Below are positions 12,622-23,679 of a stretch of DNA of 64,000 nucleotides, piece by piece. The notes under the pieces were generated by a model, which saw only the letters and a program-made list of their open reading frames with translations, made no database searches and was not told where the DNA came from. Each line of letters starts with the position of its first letter. Position 1 is the stretch's first letter. The DNA is from Hyparrhenia diplandra. Its lineage: Eukaryota; Streptophyta; Magnoliopsida; Poales; Poaceae. Position numbers and translations under genes: made by a program. Where the stretch lies: NCBI GenBank assembly GCA_015847255.1, contig JADLZK010004628.1:124001-188000 (forward strand), read 5' to 3'.

Positions 12622-14430
12622 CTATGAACCATCTGGCCAGAATGCATGTCCCTGTCCCCGCCGTGGCCTTAGCTCATCTGGTAGTTGTCCTCTCATCTCC
12701 AGATCCAGGTCGTTGTCCCTCATCTCCAGATTGTCTGCATGAATAAAAAGTTCGCGTCTTATCAGACATTGACGGCAGCTTAATGATGAATCATCAATGG
12801 ATTCCTCATTCCATGGTTTCAAGCAAAGCTTGCAGCTTATTGATGAATCATCAATGAACAAAAAATTCTGCTTTTCTAGTTACAGTTTGCTACCAAACAA
12901 ACATGTAACACTTGAGATGCAAATAAACAGTAAGCAGTCTAAGTCTAACAGTAGTTATAAGTCTCGGATGGTGCAAGTGTAAACATGCAATAAGCCAAGA
13001 GAATATAAGCATTTCCATGCTGTTAAATGCATACAATCTCCGGTTAACAGAAGCAGGTGACCTCAAACGGAGAGAGGCTTAAGTGTTGCTGGAAGATGCT
13101 TGACCTCAAAGGAAAAAAAAATTATGAATGATGACTGCCATATACAACAAGAAGGCCCTGAATAATCACTTGATTAATCAAATGGCAAAGTGCATGACTC
13201 GACATACTAACCTTCAAAGAATCCAATACTGAAATGTGGCAATAAATATTTGAATCTGTGCTATGTACTAGTAAACCTGTGCTAGTAAACCAATTTAGAA
13301 AAAAAGCCTGTGCTATGTACTAGTGACATACTCAAGAGCCTACCATCCAGCCATACTCGCACACTAATGTTGAAAAACTGGTTCTCTACAAACATAGATA
13401 ACATTCAGTGCGTGTAAATACAAGTCTACAACATGAAAGCATGAGCATTCTTGTGTATAGACATAAAAGATCACAAATTGCAGTGCTAATCGAGACCCAC
13501 GAAACAGAAGCAGGTGACAAACATAAAGGCACTTATTTTTTCCACAATTTTTCAGTAAAGCAGTGATCTTTCGGATTTGGATAGAGCCGATGTCACTGCT
13601 CCCAAGCCCAAACATCTTAATCTAACAACAATTTGGCACCGGCAGTTGAATCAAAGACGAAGGGGATTAGAAAATGGGTCACGGTGCACAGGCAGCCTCA
13701 CCTCAATCTTACCAGTTCCATCCGCATGCCTTGGTCCACCTCCATTCTGATCGACAGGTTCCGCCGTCACCACCGTGAACTCCCAATCATCGTCTCCAAC
13801 TGCGGCAACGGAACCGCGTCGGCAGCGGGGAGCGGCTGGTCCTTTAGATCACAGGCCCCGACCCATTGGAGGGGAACGACGGGCGTGCTGGGCCGCCGAG
13901 ACCGGCGGCGTCGCCTGGGCCGTTCCTTCTTCCTGCCCGGCCATGGGGTGCGTGCTGGGGCAACATGACCGGTGGCGGCGGCCAAACCGGACCGTCCTCC
14001 TTGGCCATGGGGTTGAGCTTGGAGAGGAGGCCCCCACATCCCGCATCTCGCGCTCCCCGGCGTCGGCCCTGTAGCACGGAGGGTGCCGTCGCCGATGGCG
14101 ACTGACGGATGGCAGGGGACAGCGAAGCACACCGGCCAGCCGAGTCCGCGAACGAGCGCACCTCGCCACCAGCGCCCTTCGACACCGGGGACGGCCGCCG
14201 CCGCAGCAGCCGCGAACGCACGCCCGGATGTCGCGGGGCGTGATCTCACATCTCTCCTGCAGCCGGACACCTTCAACGCGAGGAGCGCAGAGATCTCGCC
14301 GGCGCGGACAGCCCGTCCCTCCCACCGGCGGCGGTGGCTCCCTGTAGCACGGTGGCGGCGCTGATGGCGGCAGACGGATTGATGGCAGGGGCGACAGAGA
14401 CAGAGACGAGAACCAACGAACACAAACCCT
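12622..14430 (-). other. Exon-like blocks near the hAT right end
   Basis: At 12640-12740 (minus) a TTCATGCAG acceptor precedes a frame reading NLEMRDNDLDLEMRGQLPDE and running to a stop at 12622; it contains a short internal duplication (CTGGAGATGAG). From 13630 to 14430 the DNA is very GC-rich with several overlapping frames (largest minus 13767-14423), mirroring the GC-rich block near the left end. No domain is recognised. These may be captured exons or CpG-rich promoter sequence. Confidence 0.3.
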
Positions 14431-14587
14431 AGTTGAAATAAAATACATCAAACTATATTACTTGATTGAATTATGTCATAACATGTTACAAATATGATTG
14501 TACTTTTTCTACCCTTGGTTAAAACAAAGAACTACGTAAACGTAATTACCACGTACATTTTTGACATTGTAACCCACCTCAATTTGA

Positions 14588-14740
14588 GGAAGCGTTGAGA
14601 AGCTACGGCGCATAAGGCCCACCGCTCATAGACACATCCTAACGCTCCCGCATTAACGCTTCTCAACGCTTCGACGCTTGGGCCCACTATTCATAGACAC
14701 ATAAATTATTTTTCAAACGCTTCCCAACGCTTCTCCAAGC
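14588..14740. repeat. hAT right subterminal repeats
   Basis: At least six copies or near copies of AACGCTTC/AGCGTTGAGAAGC are packed here, matching the repeats at the left end (442-490). In hAT elements such subterminal arrays bind transposase. Confidence 0.65.
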
Positions 14741-14974
14741 ATTGTAAAAAAACTCTTTTTTTATTTATATTAAGATGAAGAATATAACAAAATTCTTGTC
14801 ACATATACCTTTTAATACCTTCTAGATAGTTAAATCATACAAAACAATATTAGATAATATTACGAAGCACATTAGGACTGAAAAGATATATAAAATTGTG
14901 AGTACTCGTGTCAAGTCGATGAATTAATAGTCACCATGAAAAATCTAACTTAACTCGTTGTGCTCATTTTTACA

Positions 14975-15236
14975 AGGGTGTGTTTAGATCCCGAAAATTG
15001 GCATTGTATCAAACCGGTAGCACTTTTTATTTGTTTGTGGTAAATATTATCTTACCATGGGCTAACCAGGCTCAAAAGATTAGTCTCGCGAATGTATATT
15101 TAAATTGTGCAATTAGCATTTTGTTTACTTACATTTCATACTTCATGCATGCGTCTTTTGGTATATTAAATGATTCGGTTTAATTTGATGGAAATTTTAG
15201 AATTTCAAGTTAATTTCGGATGATCTAAACTTAACC
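14975..15236. mobile_element. Degenerate MITE of the GTTTAG family
   Basis: The ends GTGTGTTTAGATC and GATCTAAACTTAACC are inverted. The interior (TTGTTTGTGGTAAATATTAT, TAACCAGGCTCAAAAGATT, CGTCTTTTGGTATATTAAAT) is shared with the MITEs at 28395-28667 and 55553-55798. No clean target duplication is visible. It is nested in the hAT element. Confidence 0.6.
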
Positions 15237-15294
15237 AAAGTTAGATTTGCTCAGCCTCTTATAAATAATTCCTGGCTCCGCCACTGTGACGCGT

Positions 15295-15904
15295 CTTTAA
15301 TTTGGTAGCAATTCAGCGCCCGTAAAGATTTCATTTTATTTTCTCGTGAATCATTATTTACCAATGTCTTCTTTAAGACAAACCTATTGATTACATGCAT
15401 GAGGCTGTGACCTGTGTGGGCCGCCATGAAAGGAAGAGAAACAGCGGTTGGGGACTTCCTCAAGTTGCTCTGGCTGCTGGCGTCGTCTCTGAGGAGATGC
15501 TCAAGGCCGCCTCCGCATGTCGGCCATGCTCAAGGCGACGGCTATGCTCAAGGCGACGGCTACTTGGAGACGGCTGCTACATACCCTCTAGTCGACAGCA
15601 AAAATGGACGAGGGAGGAAAGGGCGATCGGAGGGAGCTGGGTGGTTATTATGGACTTGTGTTCATATGTAGCTGGGGCCCTCTGGATAAAGGTAGCCGGG
15701 AAAGCATGCACAAGTGACAGCAGAAAAGGTATACAAGTGAACACCGCCATGATGAAGCATGATATGTTTTCCGCTTCACAAGATTTCAGTCAGATATACA
15801 TCCACCAAAACGGAGCAGAAAAAAAATTGAAAGAATTGTGAGGCCAAGAATATCATCAGCCGATCGAGAGGTAACCACCATCTGCTAGCAGGTTCATTTC
15901 CTGC
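15295..15904. other. Interval between the hAT element and the MYB gene
   Basis: No supportable gene. Overlapping frames at 15395-15841 and 15414-15671 contain a short in-phase repeat (CTCAAGGCGACGGCTA) but no domain. It holds the 3' flank of the minus-strand MYB gene. Confidence 0.35.
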
Positions 15905-16801
15905 CTAAATCTGGGGCAAATTCTGCATGTCGCTGGCCTGCATGAACAGCTGGAGCCAGAAGTCCATGCCGTCGTCGTTGGTCGACGTCACCGACGCCGA
16001 CGCCCCGCCGAAGGTGCTGTTGCCCTCTGCCTGCATCCCGGAGTCGTCAGAGCTGTCCACCGTCATCGCCAGCGTCTCGGACCAGAAGCTGTCGTCAATC
16101 TGGTAGTCCTCCTCCTCCGACGAGGTGAAGCTGTCCGCGTTGTTCTCCATCGACGATGCCGCCGAGTAGTCATTGGTGCTGGTGGTTGTCCACGTGGAGT
16201 TGGAGAGTGACTGCTCCGGTGACACCGGCGGCACGGCGCCGGTCGTCGGGACCTCGAGCGTCGTCGTCACGGCCTCCGGCTGCTGCTGTTGCTGCTTCTT
16301 GGGCTTGCGCTTGGGCGCCTGGCTGGCTGGCTTAGTAGGCTCCAGGCGCTTCTTGAGGTGAGTGTGCCAGACGTTCTTGATCTCGTTGTCCGTCCTCCCC
16401 GGCAGCCTGGCAGCAATTGCCGACCATCTGAAAACCATACACAAAATGAGCTGTTTAATTAGTGCGCATGTTCTTTGATCTCGACATAATTTGTATTTTG
16501 TACTACTTAGACAACAAGTTGGATATATCGATAAGCACCTGTTGCCGAGCATTTGGTGGAGCTGGATGATGGCGTCCTCCTCCTCCCGGCTGAAGTTGCC
16601 GCGCTTGATGTCCGGGCGCAGGTAGTTGATCCACCGGAGGCGGCAGCTCTTGCCGCAGCGGAGCAGGCCCGCCTGCTTGGGCAGCGCGCGCCAGTTGCTG
16701 TGGCCGTGGCGCTCGATGTGCGCCACCAGCACCCTGTCCTCCTCCGCCGTCCACGGACCCCTCTTCAGCCCCATCTTCTCGCAGCACGGAGCGCGCCCCA
16801 T
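15905..16801 (-). CDS. R2R3-MYB transcription factor, subgroup 2 (MYB13/14/15, OsMYB4-like)
   Basis: Sequence-specific nuclear DNA-binding activator. Two exons: 16801-16539 and 16427-15905, separated by a 111-bp GT-AG intron (16538-16428) that falls after GNR and before WSAIAARL in repeat 3, a standard MYB intron site. The spliced product is 261 aa. Residues 1-13 are MGRAPCCEKMGLK, the usual MYB N-terminus. R2 (about 14-61) has its three tryptophans (WTAEEDRV, SNWRALP, CRLRWINYL). R3 (about 67-112) has phenylalanine in place of the first Trp (GNFSREEE), as is normal. Near the C-terminus is IDDSFWSE, the subgroup-2 motif, and the protein ends in MDFWLQLFMQASDMQNLPQI, as in OsMYB4-type factors. 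Members of this subgroup act in cold and stress responses and phenylpropanoid defence; that role is inferred. The usual first intron in R2 is missing. Frame and splice sites are intact. Confidence 0.95.
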   Translation of the reverse strand: MGRAPCCEKMGLKRGPWTAEEDRVLVAHIERHGHSNWRALPKQAGLLRCGKSCRLRWINYLRPDIKRGNFSREEEDAIIQLHQMLGNRCLSIYPTCCLSSTKYKLCRDQRTCALIKQLILCMVFRWSAIAARLPGRTDNEIKNVWHTHLKKRLEPTKPASQAPKRKPKKQQQQQPEAVTTTLEVPTTGAVPPVSPEQSLSNSTWTTTSTNDYSAASSMENNADSFTSSEEEDYQIDDSFWSETLAMTVDSSDDSGMQAEGNSTFGGASASVTSTNDDGMDFWLQLFMQASDMQNLPQI

Positions 16802-16955
16802 GTCCCGTCTCTAGTGCTGCCCACGATCAACGTCGAGAGAGCTTGCCGACCGGGTCCTGGCGAGAAGACCGAGCTAGCGCAAGCTGTGTGTGAGGTGAGG
16901 TGAGCTCTCGTGGTTGCTCTGCTGCTGTGTGGACTGGGAGGAGGGTGGGCTGGGC

Positions 16956-16963
16956 TATTTATA
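16956..16963 (-). promoter_or_regulatory. TATA box of the MYB gene
   Basis: TATAAATA on the minus strand, about 155 bases upstream of the MYB start codon, inside a GC-rich stretch. Position and sequence fit a plant core promoter. Confidence 0.65.
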
Positions 16964-17099
16964 TGCCGCCGGGCCGCGACGACAGCGGACGGGGCCCGCT
17001 CTTGTGATAGGAAAGGGCAAAACCAAAACGTGGTCAAAGCAGGGAGCTTCCCCGAAGGCCGAAGGGGGGGTTTTTTTCGGCCCGAGCGTGACAAGGGGA

Positions 17100-18116
17100 T
17101 GCGAATAGTTTAAAGGCTACGCTTTGAATTCGTGCGTTTTTTTATCAGTTTGCTTGGATCGCGTCGTACGTGATTCGGCGTTTGCTTCTGTCGTTTTTAT
17201 GCCACGGTTTGTTTCTACGTTGTACTAGATGTACCTTCGTACCCCTCCAGTCCAGTGTCGGCTTAAAGTATAGTATAGCCCTAAAGTATATGTGAACGGA
17301 TGTGAGCATGTGTTCCCTGTGATAGGATACCCATATATCATATGATTTTCATCGGTTGGTTGCGACGCCCGAGAGATGCAACAACGAGGTGAACTTGACA
17401 CGTTCATATGCGAAAACTTTGGTTTTTTCTATGACTATATCACGCGTGTGTGCTTTGTTTGGCCTCACCGTGTGTGGTTCTATGATAGATCAATGGGGTC
17501 TAATAATTCTTAATTGAAGGTTTAAGATTAAAAATTCACGGATAGGTTTAAAGCGCCCAGCTAATCGTTACTATGTCCTCCCATTTGTTCATATTTTACT
17601 ATAATAGTAATATATTAGCTTTGCCCAACAAAGAATATCATTCTATAGTTTGATAAAAAAGAAAGAGTCAAAGTATCCTAGCTATATTTGACTAAATTCA
17701 CAGAAAAATATCAGTATTATTTATGGGATGTTTTTTTTTAGGGATATGGGACAAAAATTGAATGTACCCAGTTATATTATAAATTTATTTTTATTATAAT
17801 TTAGTTAAATTTAAAATTACTTAGTTTTGATTAAAGTTAGAATAATATTCTTTCTGTGATGAGGTAGTAGTATTTTTTTAATCCTTATCAAATTGGAATA
17901 TATTACTTTCCCATTAGTCAATATGTTTTTGGGTTTGTTTTGTACCTTTTGTTCTCCTTTGTATCCGAACCTCATGTGTAAGTATTTGCCATGCATTTAG
18001 CAGAAATAATAGCTTTGAGCTATGTGTTAACGTAGAAATTAGTATAGTCATTGCTTCATGTGTAAATGATTATCAACAATGAAATAAATGGATAATTTAG
18101 AGACCAAAAGCGATGT
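17100..18116. other. Intergenic, upstream of MYB
   Basis: AT-rich with no supportable gene. Tracts such as TATTTGACTAAATTCACAGAAAAATATCA near 17690 (given here in words: a TTTGACTAAATT core) look like an old MITE remnant. The last five bases (18117-18121, GTAGT) are the target duplication of the LTR element. Confidence 0.4.
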
Positions 18117-18121
18117 GTAGT

Positions 18122-18755
18122 TGTCGATTCGGCTAGATTGGGCGGAATTGACACGTGTTCTTCGATCGCCTTGAAGCTTCCGAGATGGCGGGACGGGGCT
18201 GCAGCTTCTCGCCGGCGGCGAGCGGCAAAGACGAGCGACGAGGTGGAGGGAGGAGCCGTCGGGGAGGGCGGCGGCCGGCCGGTCGGGCGCCTTGTATGCG
18301 GCGGCGGCCGCGGGCGGGGCGGCCGGCGCGGGTGGTGGGGCGGTGGCTGCGGTTGGAGAGATTGAAGGCGAAAGATATTTTTTATTTTGCTCGCTTATCC
18401 CCTAGAGATTACATGCCTCTTGCTTATATAGGCAGACTAGTGGGACTTGTAATCTAAGCAATCTCTATAAGGTTTCCTTATACGATCGGAATACCTTTTA
18501 CAAGCATATCCTAACTTATTCTTTCCTAATAAGGGTCTCCCTTATAGATGAGATATCCCCTTGCACACAAAAAAATTACCTAAGATAATTCTAACTTGAA
18601 TATGAAGCAAACTCAGAATCGTATCGGGGAGAGGGACGGTGGCGGCGGCAAGGGGCGCCGCCCCTTTGCGCTGGCGCTACCGCCCCTCTCGGGCCGGGCA
18701 GGCTGCCGTGTCAAGCCCATCTAGCCACTCTCGGGGTACCCACTGGTTCATGACA
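18122..18755 (-). repeat. LTR (3' LTR in element orientation)
   Basis: 634 bp. The block from TTGGAGAGATTGAAGG (18352) to CCCTTGCACAC (about 18565) is almost identical to the right LTR. The GC-rich portion nearest 18150-18350 differs more by small indels. Confidence 0.85.
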
Positions 18756-19689
18756 TCTCCCCACCGTTCGACGAGGCGGCGCGTCCACGTGCCGCCCAAC
18801 CCACCACGTAGGGGCGAAGGGGGCAGCCCGATCGGGGGAGGTGACCACCCAGGCCCAGTAGAAGACGAGAGGGCCGCGACTTGTTGTTGTCGCCGTTGCG
18901 ACATTTCGGACCGGGCGCCCTTGTCGGCGAAGGCGAAGTCGAGGTGGAGGTCGCCGAAAAATAGATGCTGAACTTGAAGCTCACGGGGTCGCACGAAGGG
19001 ACGTTCCGCCCATGCACGACGCATGACGAGGCGCCGAGGGTCCTGCATACTCGATCATCCGGCGGGTCGGCGGAGGAGACGTGGTAGGTGTAGGTTGTCG
19101 GCGACCGTCACCTTAGCGTGGAGCTGCCGCGCAGAGACGCGTGATGCATCGACGTGGGCGGCGAGGAGGTGAAGTCGAGGGAGGCAGCCATAGAGGAGGT
19201 CGCTGGGCGTGCTCACGGGCGGCCCAACCGGATCTCCTCTCTGGTCCATGCCGCACCCACGGTGACGTTCCCACGCGGAAGAAGACGTCGCCGTTGTTGT
19301 CGAAAGAGGAGGACCGGTGGCACCTCGACCGCTTCGTCGTCGGGCGTGCCTGAAGGAGGAGGACGGAGGCCGGAACGCCCGATCCTCCCGGGGCGATTGG
19401 GGAGGTGGAAGCCCTTCGCTACGCCATGCAACGGACGTTCTCCCCCCATCATGAAGTCCGGGAGAAGCTCGAAGCCGGGATGTAGTAGCGGTGGAAGTAC
19501 CTCACGATGCCATAGTGGAGGCTCCACTCGGGCGCTTATAGCCCGCAGCTTCGATGGCGTTGGAGATGATCCCGGAAGCTCCTTATTGGTCGTCGTGGCC
19601 TGTGTGCAGCTCGTGATCATGTCGCTCGACGTCGGGCCATCGATGTCGCCCATCGCAACAAACGAGACGTTCTCGGGCCCGGTATGCGA

Positions 19690-20142
19690 TCAACCGGGCG
19701 GCCATGATGTCGTCGTCGATGTTGCCGCCGGTAGCCGCGGTGGTCGGCGTTGCGGCCGCCGCGGGTCGGGCGCCCGGTCGGCGCGTCCGGCCCGTCGTTG
19801 TTGTGGCCGGCGGGCGAGGTCGATGGCCTCCTCCATTGAACGGGGCTCGAACCACTGGAGTGCCGCCCGCGGCAGGTGCGCAAGCAAGCCGACGAAGAGG
19901 TCGACGCGGTGGCGCCGGGCCCTCAAAATCCATGCGTGATGCATAGACCCTCAAGGCGCCGATCTAGTCGCCAAGCTTGCCGCCCCGAGGGCGGCGTGTA
20001 TGCCGCCATGGCGTCGAGGTGTCGGGCGGCCCAGCGATGTCGCGGGCGCTGGTGAACTCCGCCCCCACTCGAGCGGGACTTCTTCTTGGGCGGTCGATGT
20101 ACGGCATCGCACAAGACCGGTGAGGTGGAAGGCGGCAACTCT
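19690..20142 (-). pseudogene. Degenerate gypsy-type gag remnant
   Basis: The minus-strand frame 19944-19690 contains VDLFVGLLAHLPRAALQW then FEPRSMEEAIDLARR, the signature of the retrotransposon gag C-terminal half (LF-GL---L---V----P-SLEEA--LAR). Upstream frames on the same strand (20142-20846 and others) continue the reading with frameshifts, so no intact gag exists. Downstream minus frames at 18677-19250 (for example QLHAKVTVADNLHLP) might be protease remnants, at low confidence. All coding appears dead. Confidence 0.6.
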
Positions 20143-20812
20143 CACGCAGTAGTCCGGTCAATGTCCAGGTTGAGCTCGAAGAAGAGCTCCGGCTGCGAAT
20201 CCTGAGGTCGGGTCGTCGGTGCCGCCGAACTCCCCGACTTGCAGGCGCGTGACATAGCGGAGGGTGCAATGTCACGTGGCGAAGACGGTGCTGGGCGGCG
20301 CCGGTGGCGACGTGAGGGGACGAGGAGCGAGGGCGTCCGGGTGGCGCCCGGGGCGGCGGGGACGCCGCGGGTGACGCCATCTCTGCCGGAGAGTCTGCGC
20401 GGTCGCAGGTGTCGGAGGGGAAGAGAGGCTAGCCGGTCTGCCGATGTCGTCGAGGGGGATGACGCCGATGACGGCCGGTGCATCACGCATAACGCCATCC
20501 GCTCCTCAAGCCGGAGGATGCGGCGGGTCGGAGCCACGTCGAGGTTCGAGCGGGGAGGGGCGGGGCGCGCGGCCGCCGCCCCGTGCCCGGGGCCGGCCAC
20601 GGCGCCGGGGTCGCCCCCTCCGGCGTGGTCGCCGTGCGGGGGATCCAGGCGGTGTAGGCATGCTCCATCGACGGAGGCGGTCTTCCATGTCGTCGGCGTT
20701 TTGCCGATCGGGGCGGAGGCGACGCCGAGGAGCGCCTTAAAGCGCCGCATTGAACTCCCTGGATCTCGGAAGCCATGGGTGGTGGAATCGTCATGGTCTC
20801 CCGGATACCGGT

Positions 20813-21431
20813 TGTCAGTTCCGCCAGATTGGGCCGGAATTGACATGTGTTCTTCGTCCTTGAAGCCACGAGATGGCGTGCGGGGTCGCAGCTTCTGCCG
20901 CGCACAGCAGCGCGGCGGCGACGAGGTGGAGGGTAGGAGCCGTCGGGGCGGCGGCCCGGCAGCCCAGCCGGAGGCGCGCGCGGCGGCCGGCAGCGGGGCG
21001 CGCCTTCGGGCGTGGGCGGGGGCGGCGGTTGGAGAGATTGAAGGCTTAAAGATATTTTTTTATTTTGCTTGCTTATCCCCTAGAGATTACATGCCTCTTG
21101 CTTATATAGCCCGACTAGTGGGACTTGTAATCTAAGCAATCTCTATAAGGTTTTCTTATAATGATCGGAATACCTTTTACAAGCATATCCTAACTTATTC
21201 TTTCCTAATAAGGGTCTCCCTTATAGATGAGATATCCCCTTGCACACCAAAAATTACCTAAGATAATTCTAACTTGAATATGAAGCAAACTCGAATAAAT
21301 GCGGGAGAGGGGCGGTGGCGGCGGCAAGGGGCGCCGTCCCCCCTTGTAGCGCTACAGCCCTCCCGGGCAGCGGCTGCCGTGTCGAGCCCATCTAGCCACT
21401 CTCGGGGTGGCCCAATTCTCAGTTCATAACA
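20813..21431 (-). repeat. LTR (5' LTR in element orientation)
   Basis: 619 bp, partner of the 18122-18755 LTR. It ends CAGTTCATAACA on the plus strand, immediately before the GTAGT target duplication. Confidence 0.85.
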
Positions 21432-21436
21432 GTAGT

Positions 21437-22960
21437 AGTGTAATTTAGATACTTTTATAAATTATATACTAATTTAGATGCAGATTTAGGGGTCACTATA
21501 GGCTATCTTCCATAATGGTAACTTAGAGGCAAATTTAGCTTCAAATTATTTTTTTAGGATGGATTCTATAGATAATTTAAATAAACATGTAGTGATTACT
21601 TTTTGTAATTTTTCAAAATTACATAGGTGGATAATGCAGATATGAATTTAGGAAGTTACTTTAAACTATCTTTCAAATAGGCATATTGGCAAATTTTTAA
21701 TTTAAGGTAGAATAGATCCAATGGTTATTATTGTCACTGACGACTAGAGTCTACTAGCTAGATTAAGAACTGGATGTTTAATTTTAAAACAACAAATCAA
21801 CAAGTCCAGGAATGGTTTGGAAACTCCAACAAGGCCTGAAACACTAGTATATATAGGTGCCGTCGCAGTGAAGCTTACTACGTAGCGGGTGGATAGTTTC
21901 CTACTCTGCTGATGATTTGAAAGTTCCAAACATCACATAGTAAATTACTAAATTGTATTTCAAATTGCAAGCTTCAGTTTATAAAAGTTAAAAGCTTGAG
22001 TTTTCAACTCTACGAAGTCGAAGGTGATGAGTAATCACTTGGTTAGTTAATTTCTAAGTTAAGTCAGTGGTGAACATTAACTAGCAGATAGATGTCGATG
22101 GCACCTCAGAAAACACTTGGAAAAAATGATTGTTTCTTATTTTTGACTACAGGGGACTAAAGATCAGGCCGTTATTTCTATGATTATGCTCACACCGTCA
22201 GCTACCAAGAACTTTAGACCATTTCCTCACGTTGTTGTTTATCCGGAGGACTAAATAAAAGGCAGATTCTATCGCTGACAATAACCATACATCCGGATTA
22301 GTGGAGCAGTTGGAACGAGCCGTAACTTTTTACACAGTCTGTATGTACTCCCGTAGTGCTTGCTCCAACGTTCTGGATTTTTAAAAGGTCGCTAGCTCCT
22401 TTCTCCTTTGGGGAAATCCAGTTCACAAGACGACGATGTCATAGCAACCTTTTTGTTTTCCCGTTGGATATTCAGAGAGGAAGAGATCGATATCATGCAT
22501 AGAACTGAGAACTCGATCAATCAGTGCACCCAATCCATCGTTATCCTGCTTTGACAATTGGTACACACATGCATATGCATGCACTTTATTTATCTCTCTG
22601 TAACAGGGGACGGCTTGGTCGCCAGCAGTGTGATTTGATGCGTAAACGACTTTTCCCATCAGCTAATTGCTATTGCCCACTGGGAAACTTAATAGGACGG
22701 GGTCGGACCATCGAGATCAGTTCAATTGTTCGATGAAGCAGACGTTTTCAGACTGATTTGGTCTCTGGGAAGTCGCTCCAGGGACGAATCGGCGCGCGGT
22801 TCTTGTGCCCCGTCGCCGTCACGGCACGCCGTACGTCGCGGAGAGCGCCGGGGACCTTGCATTGAACTACAACTCGGCCAGGGGATGATGAGGAACCACA
22901 GCGGTTTCTGCAAGTACGTTTGATTGGTTACAAGACTATAGGCTACGTAGTACGCGACTT
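21437..22960. other. Intergenic, no gene recognised
   Basis: AT-rich. 21440-21720 has repeated phrasing (AATTTAGATG..., GCAAATTT, ATAGGCTATCTTCCATAATGG versus AAACTATCTTTCAAATAGGC) typical of plant filler or MITE decay. Frames at 22423-22659 and 22726-22923 have no domains. Confidence 0.35.
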
Positions 22961-22964
22961 GGTG

Positions 22965-23175
22965 AAGGGGCTTCGATGAGGGGATCCGCTGTCTCTCATA
23001 CTATTCAACGTAGTGGTGGATACGTTGTCAATCCTTGTATCTAAAGCTAAGGAGAATGGTCAAGTTGAGGGTATTATCTCACAATCTTGTGGATGGAGTC
23101 TACTCGATAGTATTCAGATGATATGATTATCTTTATTGGTCATGATATTGAGCAAGCAAAGACACCACTGTAGGC
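22965..23175 (+). mobile_element. LINE reverse-transcriptase fragment
   Basis: Plus-strand translation with shifts gives GLR*GDPLSLILFNVVVDTL then SILVSKAKENGQVEGIISQS and a YSDDM block near 23113. This is the RT catalytic region (GDPLSP, Y-DD) of an L1-type plant LINE and parallels the same region of the larger LINE at about 34680-34840. One stop is CAG changed to TGA. It is a dead fragment. Confidence 0.8.
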
Positions 23176-23237
23176 TAGTTTTAATCGATTTTTTTTTTTT
23201 TTCTAATGAGGACAGCACCCTTGTGTTTTTTGTCCAT

Positions 23238-23656
23238 CCAACACATGAATTTTTCAGTGCCTATGACAATGGAGCCCATGCACCCCCCAACTCCTCCTTT
23301 CCACCTTCTTCCTCGTCCCTCTGGTCCTCTGCCCCCGACATCTTCGTCCTCCCTCTGGTCCTTTGCATCCCGCGCTGGCTGGCTGGCCTTGGCGCCGGCC
23401 ATGGCAGTCGGATCCGGCTCCTCCTCCTCTTTCCCTCCCCTCTGTGATTGTCTCTGCCTTCTATATAAATTGTTTCTTATGATTTGTGATTGCGCTTGGA
23501 TATATAAAAAAAAATTGATATGTCCTTCTATAGAAAAATATTGTCTTTTGTGATCTGTGATCTATGGCTGAAGGAAGAAGAAAGCTGGAGGAAGAAGAGA
23601 AGAAGGTTTGAGGCTGTTGGATCTTCATCCAATGGCTAAAAAATTTCATGTGTTGG
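23238..23656. repeat. Inverted-repeat bounded segment
   Basis: CCAACACATGAAT at 23238-23250 is inverted at 23645-23656 (TTCATGTGTTGG), bounding about 420 bp with a CT-rich interior. It might be a small DNA transposon between the two LINE pieces; no target duplication was confirmed. Confidence 0.35.
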
Positions 23657-23679
23657 AACTCCTAAAAATACATGGGTGT

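Larger units (their letters stand above)
336..15286. mobile_element. Giant non-autonomous hAT-type transposon (about 14.95 kb)
   Basis: The left end starts CAGTGGCGGAGC and the right end finishes GGCTCCGCCACTG, a terminal inverted repeat of the hAT class (Tip100-like CAGNGGCGGA ends). It is flanked by a perfect 8-bp duplication, TGACGCGT, at 328-335 and 15287-15294; 8 bp is the hAT signature. Subterminal copies of ACGCTTC lie at both ends (about 442-490 and 14588-14740), as expected of transposase-binding repeats. No hAT transposase (BED or TTF finger, dimerisation domain) is found in any frame, so the element would be mobilised in trans. Inside are apparent captured host-gene pieces, a nested Mutator-like element, a SINE-like unit and a MITE. 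The perfect target duplication argues for a fairly recent insertion. Alternative: two related solo ends that coincidentally share an 8-mer, which is unlikely. Confidence 0.85.
18122..21431 (-). mobile_element. Non-autonomous gypsy-like LTR retrotransposon (gag-only type)
   Basis: Left LTR 18122-18755 and right LTR 20813-21431 are similar throughout (both begin TGTC and end TTCATGACA or TTCATAACA on the plus strand), and the pair is flanked by the perfect 5-bp duplication GTAGT (18117-18121 and 21432-21436). Orientation is minus: next to the left LTR the minus strand reads GGTGGGGAGA, a good polypurine tract, and next to the right LTR it reads CGGTATCCGGGAGACC, a degenerate match to the initiator-Met tRNA primer site (TGGTATC...). 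The 2.06-kb interior lacks reverse transcriptase and integrase; only gag-like pieces remain. Total length 3.3 kb fits a TR-GAG or short LARD-type element. Complete target duplication shows it inserted as a unit. Confidence 0.88.

Noticed and set aside
13767..14423. 218-codon minus-strand frame
   Set aside because: Competing frames of similar length in all directions; no recognisable motif; GC-driven.
20239..21135. 298-codon plus-strand frame
   Set aside because: It crosses the LTR boundary and is antisense to the gag-like frame of a minus-strand LTR element; a shadow frame.
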